Part shown: piece by piece, positions 17,957 to 26,891 of the stretch
How positions within the stretch are numbered: the first letter of the stretch is position 1
Layout of the letters: every line of letters starts with the position of its first letter
Origin: Terriglobales bacterium
GTDB lineage: Bacteria > Acidobacteriota > Terriglobia > Terriglobales > Acidobacteriaceae
Direction of reading: 5' to 3'
DNA length: 38,097 nucleotides
Assembly (NCBI GenBank): GCA_025934025.1
Contig: JAICYU010000009.1
Span: 1-38,097 of the forward strand
Notes under the pieces: generated by a model
Seen by the model: only the letters and a program-made list of their open reading frames with translations
Databases searched by the model: none
Told to the model about the DNA's origin: nothing
Position numbers and translations under genes: made by a program

Positions 17957-19204
17957 ATGGCCAACGGCATTGCACTTTCGCGGCTTCTGGGAGCTCCGGT
18001 TTATGACGACACCGGCTCCATTGCCGGACGTGTGCGCGAAGTTGCCATTGTGCCGCAGGAAGATCCCAACCGCATTGCCGACCTGCTGGTGAGAACGTCC
18101 GACGGCGATCGTCTGCTGCCCACGCGCATGTTACGCGGCCTGGATCAATTTTCTGTTCGCGCCGCGGGCAAGGCGGCGCAATGGCCGCCATTGGTGAGCT
18201 CGGAAGGCATGCTGCTGCTGGAGCGCGACCTGCTCGACCAGCAGATCATTGACGTTTCCGGACGCAAGGTAGTGCGCGTCAATGACGTTGATCTGCATCC
18301 GGAACACGTCAACGGCGGGCTCAAGCTGAAAGTCGGCCAGGTAAACATCGGGCTGCGCGGCGCGGTTCGCCGCCTGCTGAAAGGCCTGGCGCCAGGTGTC
18401 GCCATTGAAGCTCTGGCTTCGCACATGCCCGAGCGCGGCATTCCCTGGGAAGCTGTGGACCTGATTGAGACCGATCCGGCGCGCCGCGTCCGCCTGCGGC
18501 TGGAGTACGCGCGTCTTTCCAAGCTGCACCCGGCAGATATCGCCGACATTCTGGAAGAGCTGGCGCCGGCCGAGCGCGAAGCCATCTTCCAATCGCTGGA
18601 TGAGGAAGTCGCCGCCGAGGCGCTGGAAGAAATCCATCCTCGCATGCAGGTGGAGCTGATGCGTTCCATTGATTCCAACCGCGCCGCCGACATCGTGGAA
18701 GAAATGGATCCCGACGCTGCCGCCGACCTGCTCGCCGATCTCCCGGCGGAAACATCCGACGAGATTCTGGAAGAAATGGAACCGGAAGAGCGGCAGGAAG
18801 TTTCCGAGTTGCTCGCTTTCCAGGAGAACACCGCTGCCGGGCGGATGACGACCGACTTCCTGGCGCTTTCACCCGATGCCAACGTCGGTGATGCGGTGGA
18901 AAAGCTGCGCAGCTTCGAAGGTCAAGCGGAATCCATTGCCACGATCTTTCTTGTGGACAACGAGGGCAAGCTGGCAGGCTCGGTTCCGCTGGTCTCCCTC
19001 GTTCTGGCGCCGGCAGGCACACGCCTGGGCAGTTTGAGCCCGGACCACGTCATTTACTGCGAAGAAGATACGCACGACGAAGAAGTCGCGGAGATGTTTG
19101 ACAAATACAACCTCTCCACCTTGCCGGTGGTGGACCAAGAAGGCAAGCTGACAGGGGTCATCACGGCAGATGACATCATCAGCATTCTGAGAAACAGAAT
19201 TTAA
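17957..19204 (+). CDS. Soluble PRC-barrel / MgtE N-terminal / CBS-pair protein
   Basis: N-terminal PRC-barrel-like MANGIALSRLLGAPVYDDTGSIAGRVREVAIVP; MgtE_N superhelix LHPADIADILEELAPAEREAIFQSLDEEVAAEALEEIHPRMQ; CBS pair ending LPVVDQEGKLTGVITADDIISIL. No MgtE TM domain in the ORF. Confidence 0.85.
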   Translation: MANGIALSRLLGAPVYDDTGSIAGRVREVAIVPQEDPNRIADLLVRTSDGDRLLPTRMLRGLDQFSVRAAGKAAQWPPLVSSEGMLLLERDLLDQQIIDVSGRKVVRVNDVDLHPEHVNGGLKLKVGQVNIGLRGAVRRLLKGLAPGVAIEALASHMPERGIPWEAVDLIETDPARRVRLRLEYARLSKLHPADIADILEELAPAEREAIFQSLDEEVAAEALEEIHPRMQVELMRSIDSNRAADIVEEMDPDAAADLLADLPAETSDEILEEMEPEERQEVSELLAFQENTAAGRMTTDFLALSPDANVGDAVEKLRSFEGQAESIATIFLVDNEGKLAGSVPLVSLVLAPAGTRLGSLSPDHVIYCEEDTHDEEVAEMFDKYNLSTLPVVDQEGKLTGVITADDIISILRNRI

Positions 19205-19209
19205 TACGC

Positions 19210-20532
19210 TTAAGGAATATTTCCCGATACGGTGTAAATCCCGCCTGCTGCGGCCCCATTCTGAACCGCCTTAAGGTTTATGTACTGGAAACTGTTGTTT
19301 ACCACGAAAAAGCGGGTGGAATTGCCCGGCGCGATCCGAACGCCGTAATCGGGGCGGTCGGCAGGAGGAGTGAAAGAGGAAGCCTGGTTGCCGGAGATAA
19401 TGAAGTCGCTGGCATTGGCCGCGACATCAATAATCGGAACGCCCTTCCCTGCCGTGCCTGTGCTGGAAAAGGTATTGCCTTGAATAATGGTATTCCGGCT
19501 TCCCGCCGCAATCGTAATGGCTTGCTCGTTCAGATTGGGAAAGACGTTCCCGATAATCTTTGTGTCAAATGAACCCGGGCCAACGGCAATCCCGATGTTT
19601 GCTCCCGAGGCATAGCTGTTCTGAAAGCTAAAATCGCGAGAGTTCTCAAGCTCGATGACGGTTGAGTTTGCCGCCTCAAAATAGGCGTTGGTGAGATGGA
19701 TCCAGCGCGGCCACTGGCCTTTACCAGCATTGTCGCTATCCTGGCAGCGGACCATCGGCTGCCCGCCCGCGCCCACAATATTGATGTCGCTCAGTGCTAC
19801 CGTATCGGTCCTCGAATCGAACAGCATCAGCGGACCAAATTCATGTCCGTGGGCCAAGTCGCCGATAACGTTGTGGAGATTGAACGAAGTCACTGTTCCA
19901 CTGGAAGAATAAGTCTTCAGCAGATAATTCCAGTTCCCGCCCGAGGTGTAGACAGAAAGATTGTCGAAGCTCCAGCCGCCGGTTGTCGGGCCTTCCATGT
20001 AAAAGCCATTCCAGGGATCAATCAGGACAAGATCATGGACGAAGCCGAGCGCATTGTGGGCAACAATGATGTGGCCTGCCGTCCGGGTGACGCCCGCTTT
20101 GGGCCGGATATGCATCTTGCCCAATTCAAAGTATTTTCCATTCACAGTAAAAAAATTGCTGATGGGAGAATCCAGTATAAAGATCGTCGCGCCTTTGCCC
20201 GCGCCAAGTATCTTCAGGCCGTTGACCGCAATGGTGTTGCTGGCGGCTGCGCCGGTGAAGGTGAACTCTCCCGGACCAAACTCAATCACCGTGGAAGCAC
20301 CGCACGCGGCAAACGGCGAAGTGGAGAGCGTGCCGCGGGTAACGTTCACGCGGATCTGGCCGTTTGGCCCCGCAGATTTGCAGGCTGTGGCAATGGCAGA
20401 TCCCAAGTCCGCCGAAGGTGAAGAGATTTCCTGAATATTCGCGGGATGCGCCGTTTGGGCCAGGCTGGAGAGTCCGGCAAAGAACATGATTGCGAAGATC
20501 AGAGTAGATGTCGGGGCAAATGGCAGCTTCAC
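19210..20532 (-). CDS. Secreted right-handed parallel beta-helix (pectate-lyase-fold) protein
   Basis: Signal peptide MKLPFAPTSTLIFAIMFFAGLSSLAQ; repeated rungs such as NSYASGANIGIAVGPGSFDTKIIGNVFPNLNEQAITIAAGSRNTIIQGNTFSSTG. Confidence 0.7.
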   Translation of the reverse strand: MKLPFAPTSTLIFAIMFFAGLSSLAQTAHPANIQEISSPSADLGSAIATACKSAGPNGQIRVNVTRGTLSTSPFAACGASTVIEFGPGEFTFTGAAASNTIAVNGLKILGAGKGATIFILDSPISNFFTVNGKYFELGKMHIRPKAGVTRTAGHIIVAHNALGFVHDLVLIDPWNGFYMEGPTTGGWSFDNLSVYTSGGNWNYLLKTYSSSGTVTSFNLHNVIGDLAHGHEFGPLMLFDSRTDTVALSDINIVGAGGQPMVRCQDSDNAGKGQWPRWIHLTNAYFEAANSTVIELENSRDFSFQNSYASGANIGIAVGPGSFDTKIIGNVFPNLNEQAITIAAGSRNTIIQGNTFSSTGTAGKGVPIIDVAANASDFIISGNQASSFTPPADRPDYGVRIAPGNSTRFFVVNNSFQYINLKAVQNGAAAGGIYTVSGNIP

Positions 20533-20657
20533 GGTTGCGTCCTTCTGCAGGGGATTTCTGTCGCCTAGAAAATATCATCGAGGGCGTTTTCGGGATAGAA
20601 ACAAACGTGCAAGGGGTCTCGCCTTAGGTGGTGTGAATCGTTCATAATTCATAGAAC

Positions 20658-22064
20658 GTGGAGCCAATCCAGGAACTCAGCTCGAATGCGCGGGTCACCG
20701 TGCGGCGTGCAGGTGCGCCTGATCCAGGCGGCCGCTGCGTGGTGTACTGGATGCAGCGCGCGCATCGCGCGCTCGACAATCCAGCGCTTGAGGTCGCGGT
20801 GCGGGCGGCCAACATCCTGCGCAAGCCCTGCGTTGTTTTCCTTGCTCCCGCGCCGCTCTACCCTCATGCCAACCTGCGGAACTACCGCTTCCTGAATCAG
20901 GGCATTCTGCCCATCGCGCGCCGGTTGGAGGAGCGCGGCATCGGCTTTGTGTTGCGTCGCTATCCTTATCATCATCTTCCACGTTTCTGCCAGGAGGTGA
21001 AGCCCGCGCTCGTCATCGCCGATGAAAATCCCATGCGCGAGCCCGAGCGCTGGCGACAATTGGCGACGCAACAATTGCGCGTGCCCTTCTGGACAGTGGA
21101 CGCCGATGTGATTGTCCCTTCGCGGTTGCTGATGAAAGAACAGTACGCGGCGCGCACCGCGCGGCCCATCGTCCAGCGGCTGCTGCCTGAGTTTTTGAAA
21201 CCGGTCGGCAACACCAGGGCAAAGGTCCCATGGGAAAAACCCGATGGCTTGTTGGCGTTGCGACCGGATACCGACATCACCGAGGACTGGACTCTCGACC
21301 GCTCCGTCATGCCTTCATCATTCTTCCAGGGCGGAACTGATGAAGCGTTGAAACGCCTCAAGGCATTTCTACAAGATGGTCTGGCCAACTACGTCAAGGA
21401 CCGTAATCGTCCCGATCTGGATGCGACCAGCCATCTCTCGCCCTATCTCCACTTCGGACATCTCGGCCCGCACACTGTCGCTCTGGCGGTGCAGAAGGCG
21501 GATGCGCCTCGCGCCGCCAAGGAGGCATTCCTCGAGCAGTTGATCGTCCGCCGTGAGCTGGCGGTGAACTTTGTCCTCTTTAATCCCGACTACGACAGTT
21601 TCGAGTGCGCGGAGCCTTGGGCGCACAAATCTCTGGCCGCGCACGTAACAGATGCGCGCAAGCTCTATTCAGAGACCCAATTGGAGCATGCTCAAACTCA
21701 TGATCCATTGTGGAATGCCTGCCAGCAGCAGGTTGTCGTAACCGGCTGGATGCACAACTTCGTGCGCATGTACTGGGCAAAGAAGATCCTGGAATGGAGC
21801 AAAACCCCGGCGCAAGCCTACCGCACTGCGGTGTATTTAAATGACAAGTACCAACTGGACGGGCGCGATCCCAATGGCTATGCCGGCGTAGCCTGGGCTA
21901 TTGTGGGCAAGCACGACCGGGCATGGGCGGACCGGGCGATCTTCGGCCAGGTGCGCTACATGTCATTTCAGAGCACGTCCAAGAAGTTCAACAGCGTGCG
22001 CTACGTCGAGCAGATGCGTGCCCTGGTGGAAGGCCGGACTGAGGTGAGAGGTGTTGGTATCTAA
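20658..22064 (+). CDS. Class II deoxyribodipyrimidine photolyase-like protein
   Basis: CVVYWMQRAHRALDNPALEVAV..., LIVRRELAVNFVLFNPDYDSFECAEPWAHKSLAAH, HNFVRMYWAKKILEWSKTPAQAYRTAVYLNDKYQLDGRDPNGYAGVAWAIVGKHDRAW match class II photolyase motifs. Confidence 0.93.
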   Translation: MEPIQELSSNARVTVRRAGAPDPGGRCVVYWMQRAHRALDNPALEVAVRAANILRKPCVVFLAPAPLYPHANLRNYRFLNQGILPIARRLEERGIGFVLRRYPYHHLPRFCQEVKPALVIADENPMREPERWRQLATQQLRVPFWTVDADVIVPSRLLMKEQYAARTARPIVQRLLPEFLKPVGNTRAKVPWEKPDGLLALRPDTDITEDWTLDRSVMPSSFFQGGTDEALKRLKAFLQDGLANYVKDRNRPDLDATSHLSPYLHFGHLGPHTVALAVQKADAPRAAKEAFLEQLIVRRELAVNFVLFNPDYDSFECAEPWAHKSLAAHVTDARKLYSETQLEHAQTHDPLWNACQQQVVVTGWMHNFVRMYWAKKILEWSKTPAQAYRTAVYLNDKYQLDGRDPNGYAGVAWAIVGKHDRAWADRAIFGQVRYMSFQSTSKKFNSVRYVEQMRALVEGRTEVRGVGI

Positions 22065-22112
22065 GGGACAGGGTCTATTGAAAATTCAGCCACTCTGAAT
22101 CATACTTCCTTC

Positions 22113-22409
22113 ATGTTTGCGCCGCAGTTTGGGCGGATGGTCGGCTGTTGCATTGCGCTCTGCGTGCTGCTGATCTTTTTCTTTCCTCTGGTGCAAGGTC
22201 CGTTTCAGGCGACGCACGGCCCCACCACGGAGTTCCGTGCCAGTCGCGCTGCCACGGCGGTTGTTCATACCATGGGGAAAGCGACAGCACCTGCTGTCGG
22301 GAGCGAGACTGCCACAGCACTGCCTGAAACTGAAATCTGGGCAAACGCCCGTGCGCATTGGCGCAAACTGCCCGTAATCTCTGCTGAATCACCCACCCTG
22401 CGCTGCTGA
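22113..22409 (+). CDS. Hypothetical small membrane/secreted protein
   Basis: 98 aa ORF with an N-terminal hydrophobic segment (MVGCCIALCVLLIFFFPLVQG) in the gap between photolyase and pal; no recognised family. Confidence 0.35.
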   Translation: MFAPQFGRMVGCCIALCVLLIFFFPLVQGPFQATHGPTTEFRASRAATAVVHTMGKATAPAVGSETATALPETEIWANARAHWRKLPVISAESPTLRC

Positions 22410-22499
22410 ACCGGCCCGCGCTTTCACGTCTGATTCACTTTTCGTCCGCTTCACTCATTAGCCCCAATTAGCTTTTTGCAACAACGAGGAGAGACTTCC

Positions 22500-23243
22500 A
22501 TGAAATATGCAGCTTCATTCTTTTTCGCTCTGGCTCTTGTACTGGTCGCCACCGGTTGCCGCAACAAGAAACCTGTAATTGCTCAGACTCCGCCGGCTCC
22601 GCAGGCGCAACCCATGGCCGCGCCTACCGCAACCTTGAGCGTCAGCCCGGAAAACGTGCAAAAGGGCCAGTCGGCCGAACTTACCTGGAGTACGGAGAAC
22701 GCTTCCAGCGTTACGATTGATGGCGTCGGCACCGTCAGCGCTTCCGGCTCCAAAACCATCACGCCCGCCGATTCCACAACCTATCACCTGACGGCCAGGA
22801 ACGATGGCGGCTCAACCGAAGCCAGCGCGCGCCTTACCGTGACCGCCCCCGCCAAGGAAGTCACCATCAGTGATGAGGAGATGTTCCGCCGCTCGATGAA
22901 GGACATCTTCTTCAACTACGACAATGCCGATATTCGCAGCGACGAGCAGGCAGCCCTGATCGCGGATGCGCAGTTCCTGGCCACTCATCCGGCAATGCAG
23001 CTTGTGCTGGAAGGACACTGCGACGAGCGTGGCTCAGAAGACTACAACATGGCCCTGGGTCAGAACCGGGCGCAGCAGGTGAAGGAAGCGCTGGTAAAGC
23101 AGGGCGTCAGCGCGGACCGCATCAAACTGATCAGCCTGGGCAAAGAAAAGCCCTTCTGCTCCCAGGCAAATGAGTCCTGCTGGTCACAGAACCGTCGGGC
23201 GCATTTTGTCTTGGCGAACAACCAACAAGCCAGGGCGGAATAG
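22500..23243 (+). CDS. pal: OmpA-family peptidoglycan-associated lipoprotein (Pal) with an inserted Ig-like segment
   Basis: Lipoprotein signal MKYAASFFFALALVLVATGC; Ig-like ATLSVSPENVQKGQSAELTWSTENASSVTIDGVG; C-terminal IFFNYDNADIRSDEQAAL...LVLEGHCDERGSEDYNMALGQNRAQQVKEALV...NRRAHFVL. ORF opens at 22476, signal peptide starts at 22500. Confidence 0.9.
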   Translation: MKYAASFFFALALVLVATGCRNKKPVIAQTPPAPQAQPMAAPTATLSVSPENVQKGQSAELTWSTENASSVTIDGVGTVSASGSKTITPADSTTYHLTARNDGGSTEASARLTVTAPAKEVTISDEEMFRRSMKDIFFNYDNADIRSDEQAALIADAQFLATHPAMQLVLEGHCDERGSEDYNMALGQNRAQQVKEALVKQGVSADRIKLISLGKEKPFCSQANESCWSQNRRAHFVLANNQQARAE

Positions 23244-23274
23244 CAGCTTCAGTCACCAAGTGCAACAATGAAGA

Positions 23275-23296
23275 TCCGGCGAAGGCCGGATTTTTT
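23275..23296 (+). terminator. Rho-independent terminator downstream of pal
   Basis: TCCGGC-GAAG-GCCGGA followed by TTTTTT. Confidence 0.8.
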
Positions 23297-23302
23297 ATTG
23301 CG

Positions 23303-23320
23303 TATAGCCGTTATGCTATA
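23303..23320. promoter_or_regulatory. Candidate VapBC autoregulatory operator overlapping the promoter
   Basis: TATAGC-CGTTAT-GCTATA inverted repeat ending 8 bp before the vapB ATG at 23329. Confidence 0.5.
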
Positions 23321-23328
23321 TTCTAGAC

Positions 23329-23583
23329 ATGGCCTTCAGTGTCAAGAATCCCGAAGCGGACCGGCTGGTAAGAGAGGTTATGAAAATCACGGGCGAAAAC
23401 CTCACAGACGCCGTTGTTCATTCCCTTCAAGAAAGATTGGAGCGGGTGAGCGGCAGGCGAGAGCCGCTTTCTGTTCGCGAAGAATTGATTCGCATTGCCG
23501 AGAGGGTTCAGTCGCTGCCTGATCTCGATACGCGAAGCGCTGATGAGATCATTGGCTATGATGAGAACGGGTTACCGAGTTAG
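23329..23583 (+). CDS. vapB: VapB-like antitoxin (Rv0623/PSK-type)
   Basis: MAFSVKNPEADRLVREVMKITGENLTDAVVHSLQERLERV...IRIAERVQSLPDLDTRSADEIIGYDENGLPS; overlaps the PIN gene by 1 nt. Confidence 0.9.
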   Translation: MAFSVKNPEADRLVREVMKITGENLTDAVVHSLQERLERVSGRREPLSVREELIRIAERVQSLPDLDTRSADEIIGYDENGLPS

Positions 23584-23978
23584 TGGTCATAGATAGCTCA
23601 GCCATCGTAGCCATCCTGCTCGGTGAGGCTGAAGAGGCTTGGTTTGTTGATATGATCAGCCAGGCTGCGCGAAAGCTAATCTCTGCCGCTACGGTGCTCG
23701 AATCTGCGATCGTGCTTGAGTCTCGCAAGGGGGAGCCAGCGGGAAGAGATCTCGATCTATTTCTGCATCGAGCCGGAATGGAGATTATCTCTGTTACTCC
23801 AGAGCAAATTGAGATCGCGCGAGCCTGTTTTCGTCGTTACGGCAAGGGGCGTCATGCCGCTGGCTTGAACTTTGGTGATTGCTTTTCCTACTCTCTCGCC
23901 AGGCTCTCGGGGGAGCCTCTGTTGGCGAAAGGACAAGATTTCACATTGACTGATATTTCTATGGTGAAACCGAAGTAG
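23583..23978 (+). CDS. vapC: VapC-like PIN-domain ribonuclease toxin
   Basis: GTG start; MVIDSSAIVAILLGE...AATVLESAIVLESR...AAGLNFGDCFSYSLARLSGEPLLAKGQDFTLTDI PIN acidic motif set. Confidence 0.93.
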   Translation: MVIDSSAIVAILLGEAEEAWFVDMISQAARKLISAATVLESAIVLESRKGEPAGRDLDLFLHRAGMEIISVTPEQIEIARACFRRYGKGRHAAGLNFGDCFSYSLARLSGEPLLAKGQDFTLTDISMVKPK

Positions 23979-24099
23979 CTTCGCGCCGTCATCTCTAGGG
24001 GATTGTACCGGCATTTTCAGGTGAGCGAAGAAATCGCTCCGCTGCTCTCGAAACTTTCTGGCTGTCATCGGCAGAAAAAGGAAGAAGCATGAGACGGGG

Positions 24100-24363
24100 T
24101 CAACCTGTCCTGCGAAGACCCTGATCTTTCAGGTTCACAAACCAAAGATAGATCTCATCCACCCGGCGGATATCCTCGTCGAGGACGGAGCGGTCCGCAT
24201 ACTCACGGATCGCCGGCTCTGAGTGCCGCCGCTTGAGGTTCGTAACAATCTGATAAAGCTCATCTACCTTGGCGTGCATGATGCGGAGGTCGGAAACGAG
24301 CCTGATTTCCTCGATATCAAGCGATCGGCCCTCTCTGCCCTCGTCCGCTTTGTTATAGGTCAC
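24100..24363 (-). CDS. Hypothetical 87-aa charged/helical protein
   Basis: MTYNKADEGREGRSLDIEEIRLVSDLRIMHAKVDELYQIVTNLKRRHSEPAIREYADRSVLDEDIRRVDEIYLWFVNLKDQGLRRTG; no overlap with other supported genes; family not recognised. Confidence 0.45.
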   Translation of the reverse strand: MTYNKADEGREGRSLDIEEIRLVSDLRIMHAKVDELYQIVTNLKRRHSEPAIREYADRSVLDEDIRRVDEIYLWFVNLKDQGLRRTG

Positions 24364-24488
24364 TCCCTCGCCTCCGGTCAGCAGCTCCGATTGCCCTTCT
24401 TAAACGAGATGCGCCAGATGAAAAGCGGGCTGTATCCGTTCCAAGGGACTTCGCGTACGAGGGCTGAATGGGGTACAACCCGGCTCGC

Positions 24489-25388
24489 TTATTGGAACAG
24501 TTCATGCCTCGCTGCGTTGCGGATGGCGATCACCGCCGGATGCTGGAGCTTCCGTTCCGCGGAGATGGCATAGAACTGAAGCCGGACTTGCTGCGTGACT
24601 CCTACAATCGTGAGCTTCTTCTCTCTTCGGACTTGTTTCTGAAAGATGGCCGGCATCGGAAACAGGCCTGCGCCGGTCTCTCCGAAGGCCCGCAACAGCG
24701 CATAATCTTCAAATTCACCCAACACCATGGGCCAAAGCCCTTGAGATTCAAACCAGAAGTTAAGGCTCCGGCGAAACGCTGTGTTCTCGGTGGGAAGAAA
24801 GATGGGAGCGCCGTCCAGCACCTTGGGGAAGCCGGCACGAATCTTCTTCGCCGATTGTCTGGTCGCCACGAACATCACGCCGCATTCACCCAGCAGGTGG
24901 CTGTAAGCGCGGATCTTCAGCGCGGGATCCACGGGCGACTCAGAAAGCACCACGTCGAGCTCGTGCGTTGCGAGCCGGGCGAGAAGTTGGTCTGATGAGG
25001 CTTCCCGGCATACCAGACGGACGCTCTCGCTCAGCCGGAGCGCCGGTTGGAGCAGCGCTTGCGCTACTACCTTTGGCATCACGTCCACAATCCCCACGTC
25101 CAGCCGCAGAGGCCTGCCCACCGGCCGATTCCTTACAACGTCGAGCATTTCGCGTCCCAAAGCAAAAATGTCTTCCGCATAGCTGAAGACAATCTTGCCA
25201 GTCTCGGTCAGCAGCAGCCGGCGTCCCGAACGTTTGAGAAGCTTTTCCCCGAGCTGTTCCTCCAGGCGCTTCAACTGCGTGCTGATGGCAGGAGGGGAAA
25301 CACGCATTTCACGGCTGGCTTGATGAATGCCTCCCGCGCGGACAACGGTCCAGAAATAAAGCAGGTGATGATAGTTCAGCCACTCCAT
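24489..25388 (-). CDS. LysR-family transcriptional regulator, NhaR-like
   Basis: MEWLNYHHLLYFWTVVRAGGIHQASREMRVSPPAISTQLKRLEEQLGEKLLKRSGRRLLLTETGKIVFSYAEDIF (LysR HTH). The ORF can extend to 25412; the MEWLNYHH start fits NhaR homologues. Confidence 0.87.
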   Translation of the reverse strand: MEWLNYHHLLYFWTVVRAGGIHQASREMRVSPPAISTQLKRLEEQLGEKLLKRSGRRLLLTETGKIVFSYAEDIFALGREMLDVVRNRPVGRPLRLDVGIVDVMPKVVAQALLQPALRLSESVRLVCREASSDQLLARLATHELDVVLSESPVDPALKIRAYSHLLGECGVMFVATRQSAKKIRAGFPKVLDGAPIFLPTENTAFRRSLNFWFESQGLWPMVLGEFEDYALLRAFGETGAGLFPMPAIFQKQVRREKKLTIVGVTQQVRLQFYAISAERKLQHPAVIAIRNAARHELFQ

Positions 25389-25413
25389 CGCGCCAATTTG
25401 CCTCCTAAGCAAC

Positions 25414-25432
25414 CGTTAACAAAATGTTAACG
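25414..25432. promoter_or_regulatory. Palindromic LysR-type binding site in the divergent intergenic region
   Basis: CGTTAACA-AAA-TGTTAACG: perfect 8-bp arms, between the LysR gene and the divergent HPF/Usp/Rnk-like genes. Confidence 0.6.
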
Positions 25433-25509
25433 CATTGCTCGACTTTATGTAATTTTCTTGAACATGCTGCCGCGTTACATTTAAGCCATCGGATGTTGAA
25501 GGAGGATGC

Positions 25510-25839
25510 ATGTACGTTGAGCTTCGTACGGTGAGTACCGTTGCGACCGAGGTACTTCAAAGCTATATCGAGCGGCGCCTGCGGTTTTCACTCAGCAGGT
25601 TTGGAGAGCGGGTGGGCCGGGTTTCAGTAACCGTCTCCTGCGACAACGCCGGCACATTTACCTGCCGGATCCATACGGAAATGATGCCGTTCGGCGCTGT
25701 AAGCGTCAGAGAGACTGATCTCGATCTGTTTGCCGCGATGGATCGCGCCACTGGCAAACTGGGTCGGCTATTCAAGAAGGAATTGGAGCGAGCGCGCGAA
25801 ATTCGCAACAGCCGTGAATCTGTTCGGCTGGCTGCCTAG
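25510..25839 (+). CDS. HPF/RaiA-family ribosome-associated protein (short form)
   Basis: LQSYIERRLRFSLSRFGERVGRVSVTVSC...CRIHTEMMPFGAVSVRETDLDLFAAMDRATGKLGRLFKKELERAREIR; RBS GGAGG upstream. Confidence 0.75.
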   Translation: MYVELRTVSTVATEVLQSYIERRLRFSLSRFGERVGRVSVTVSCDNAGTFTCRIHTEMMPFGAVSVRETDLDLFAAMDRATGKLGRLFKKELERAREIRNSRESVRLAA

Positions 25840-25853
25840 AAAGGAGTTTTTTA

Positions 25854-26777
25854 ATGCAACAACTATTAAAGCCATCGCCCATTGATTTGGAAAACATTCT
25901 GTTGGTCACTGGAGCGCCGCCCTGGCGAGATCTGTCACTCCCGTATGCACGGGAACTGGCGCACACCCATGGCGCGCGCATGCAGGTAGCGCACCTGGTC
26001 TCAGCCGAGTTGCGCAGCAAAGTAACGGAGTTACGAGCTCGCCAAAACGGCGGATTGGCATCACAAGTTTCAAACGCGAAGCCTCATGCTCCGGCACTGG
26101 TGGACCGTTCCGGCCTGGAGGAAACATTGCTTGAGATTACGGCGCACCAAAATTTCGATCTGGTAATTGCCAGCTCGATGATCCCTCGACCGGGCAGCGC
26201 ACCATCACTCGGTCAGGCGGTTGAACAGGCATTGAGCCTAGCGGATTCTCCGGTTCTGGTGTTTGGGCCGCGCGTTGTTGAAGATGCTTCCAAGACTCGG
26301 CCGCACAGCATCGTGCATGCGATTGATTTCTCGCCCCAGGCCATCGCGGCCGGGGAGCACGCGCTTTCGTGGGCGCAGGAACATCTGGCATGGCTCACCA
26401 TGCTGCACGTTGTCGAGGGCATTCAACCCCGAGACGAGAACGCGCGCGCCGGCGTGGCGAAACCATTTCGCCGCTGGATGGAAGAACTTGTCCCCGCCGA
26501 GGCGTCGCTGTGGTGCGAAGTGGACCATCGCATTGAGTTCGGCAACCCCGCGGATTCGATTGTCGCCACCACGCGAGAAATGGATGCTGGGCTGATCGTG
26601 ATCGGACTCTCCGGGCTGGATGGCGCCGCGAGTCACAGCGCCGGCTGCACAGCAAGAAAAGTAATGATGGAAGCTCCATGTCCGGTCCTGGTGGTCAGGG
26701 ACTACATGGTGAAGCGGGCTGCAGTTCCCGTGGCTAAAAGGCAGGAGCAGCGTTTCGCAATGCCGCTTGCTGCCTGA
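25854..26777 (+). CDS. Universal stress protein family, tandem UspA-like domains
   Basis: NILLVTGAPPWRDLSLPYARELAHTHGARMQVAHLV...; C-terminal GLIVIGLSGLDGAASHSAGCTARKVMMEAPCPVLVVRDY typical of UspA. Confidence 0.87.
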   Translation: MQQLLKPSPIDLENILLVTGAPPWRDLSLPYARELAHTHGARMQVAHLVSAELRSKVTELRARQNGGLASQVSNAKPHAPALVDRSGLEETLLEITAHQNFDLVIASSMIPRPGSAPSLGQAVEQALSLADSPVLVFGPRVVEDASKTRPHSIVHAIDFSPQAIAAGEHALSWAQEHLAWLTMLHVVEGIQPRDENARAGVAKPFRRWMEELVPAEASLWCEVDHRIEFGNPADSIVATTREMDAGLIVIGLSGLDGAASHSAGCTARKVMMEAPCPVLVVRDYMVKRAAVPVAKRQEQRFAMPLAA

Positions 26778-26891
26778 CAACAGAAAACGCAAATCAATCT
26801 GTTGACCGCGCGTCGAACACGCTTGCCCCCGCGAATGGCAAGCCCGGCTGCCGGTAAGACATTCGTCAAGACAGGAAAGAATGGAGTAGTG

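Noticed and set aside
18145-19022. Long minus-strand ORFs (245 and 233 aa) antisense to the PRC/MgtE_N/CBS gene
   Set aside because: Ser/Arg- and Pro-rich low-complexity shadows of an acidic, helical protein gene.
19696-20421. 241-aa plus-strand ORF opposite the beta-helix protein
   Set aside because: The minus-strand product has a signal peptide and beta-helix rungs; the plus translation has neither.
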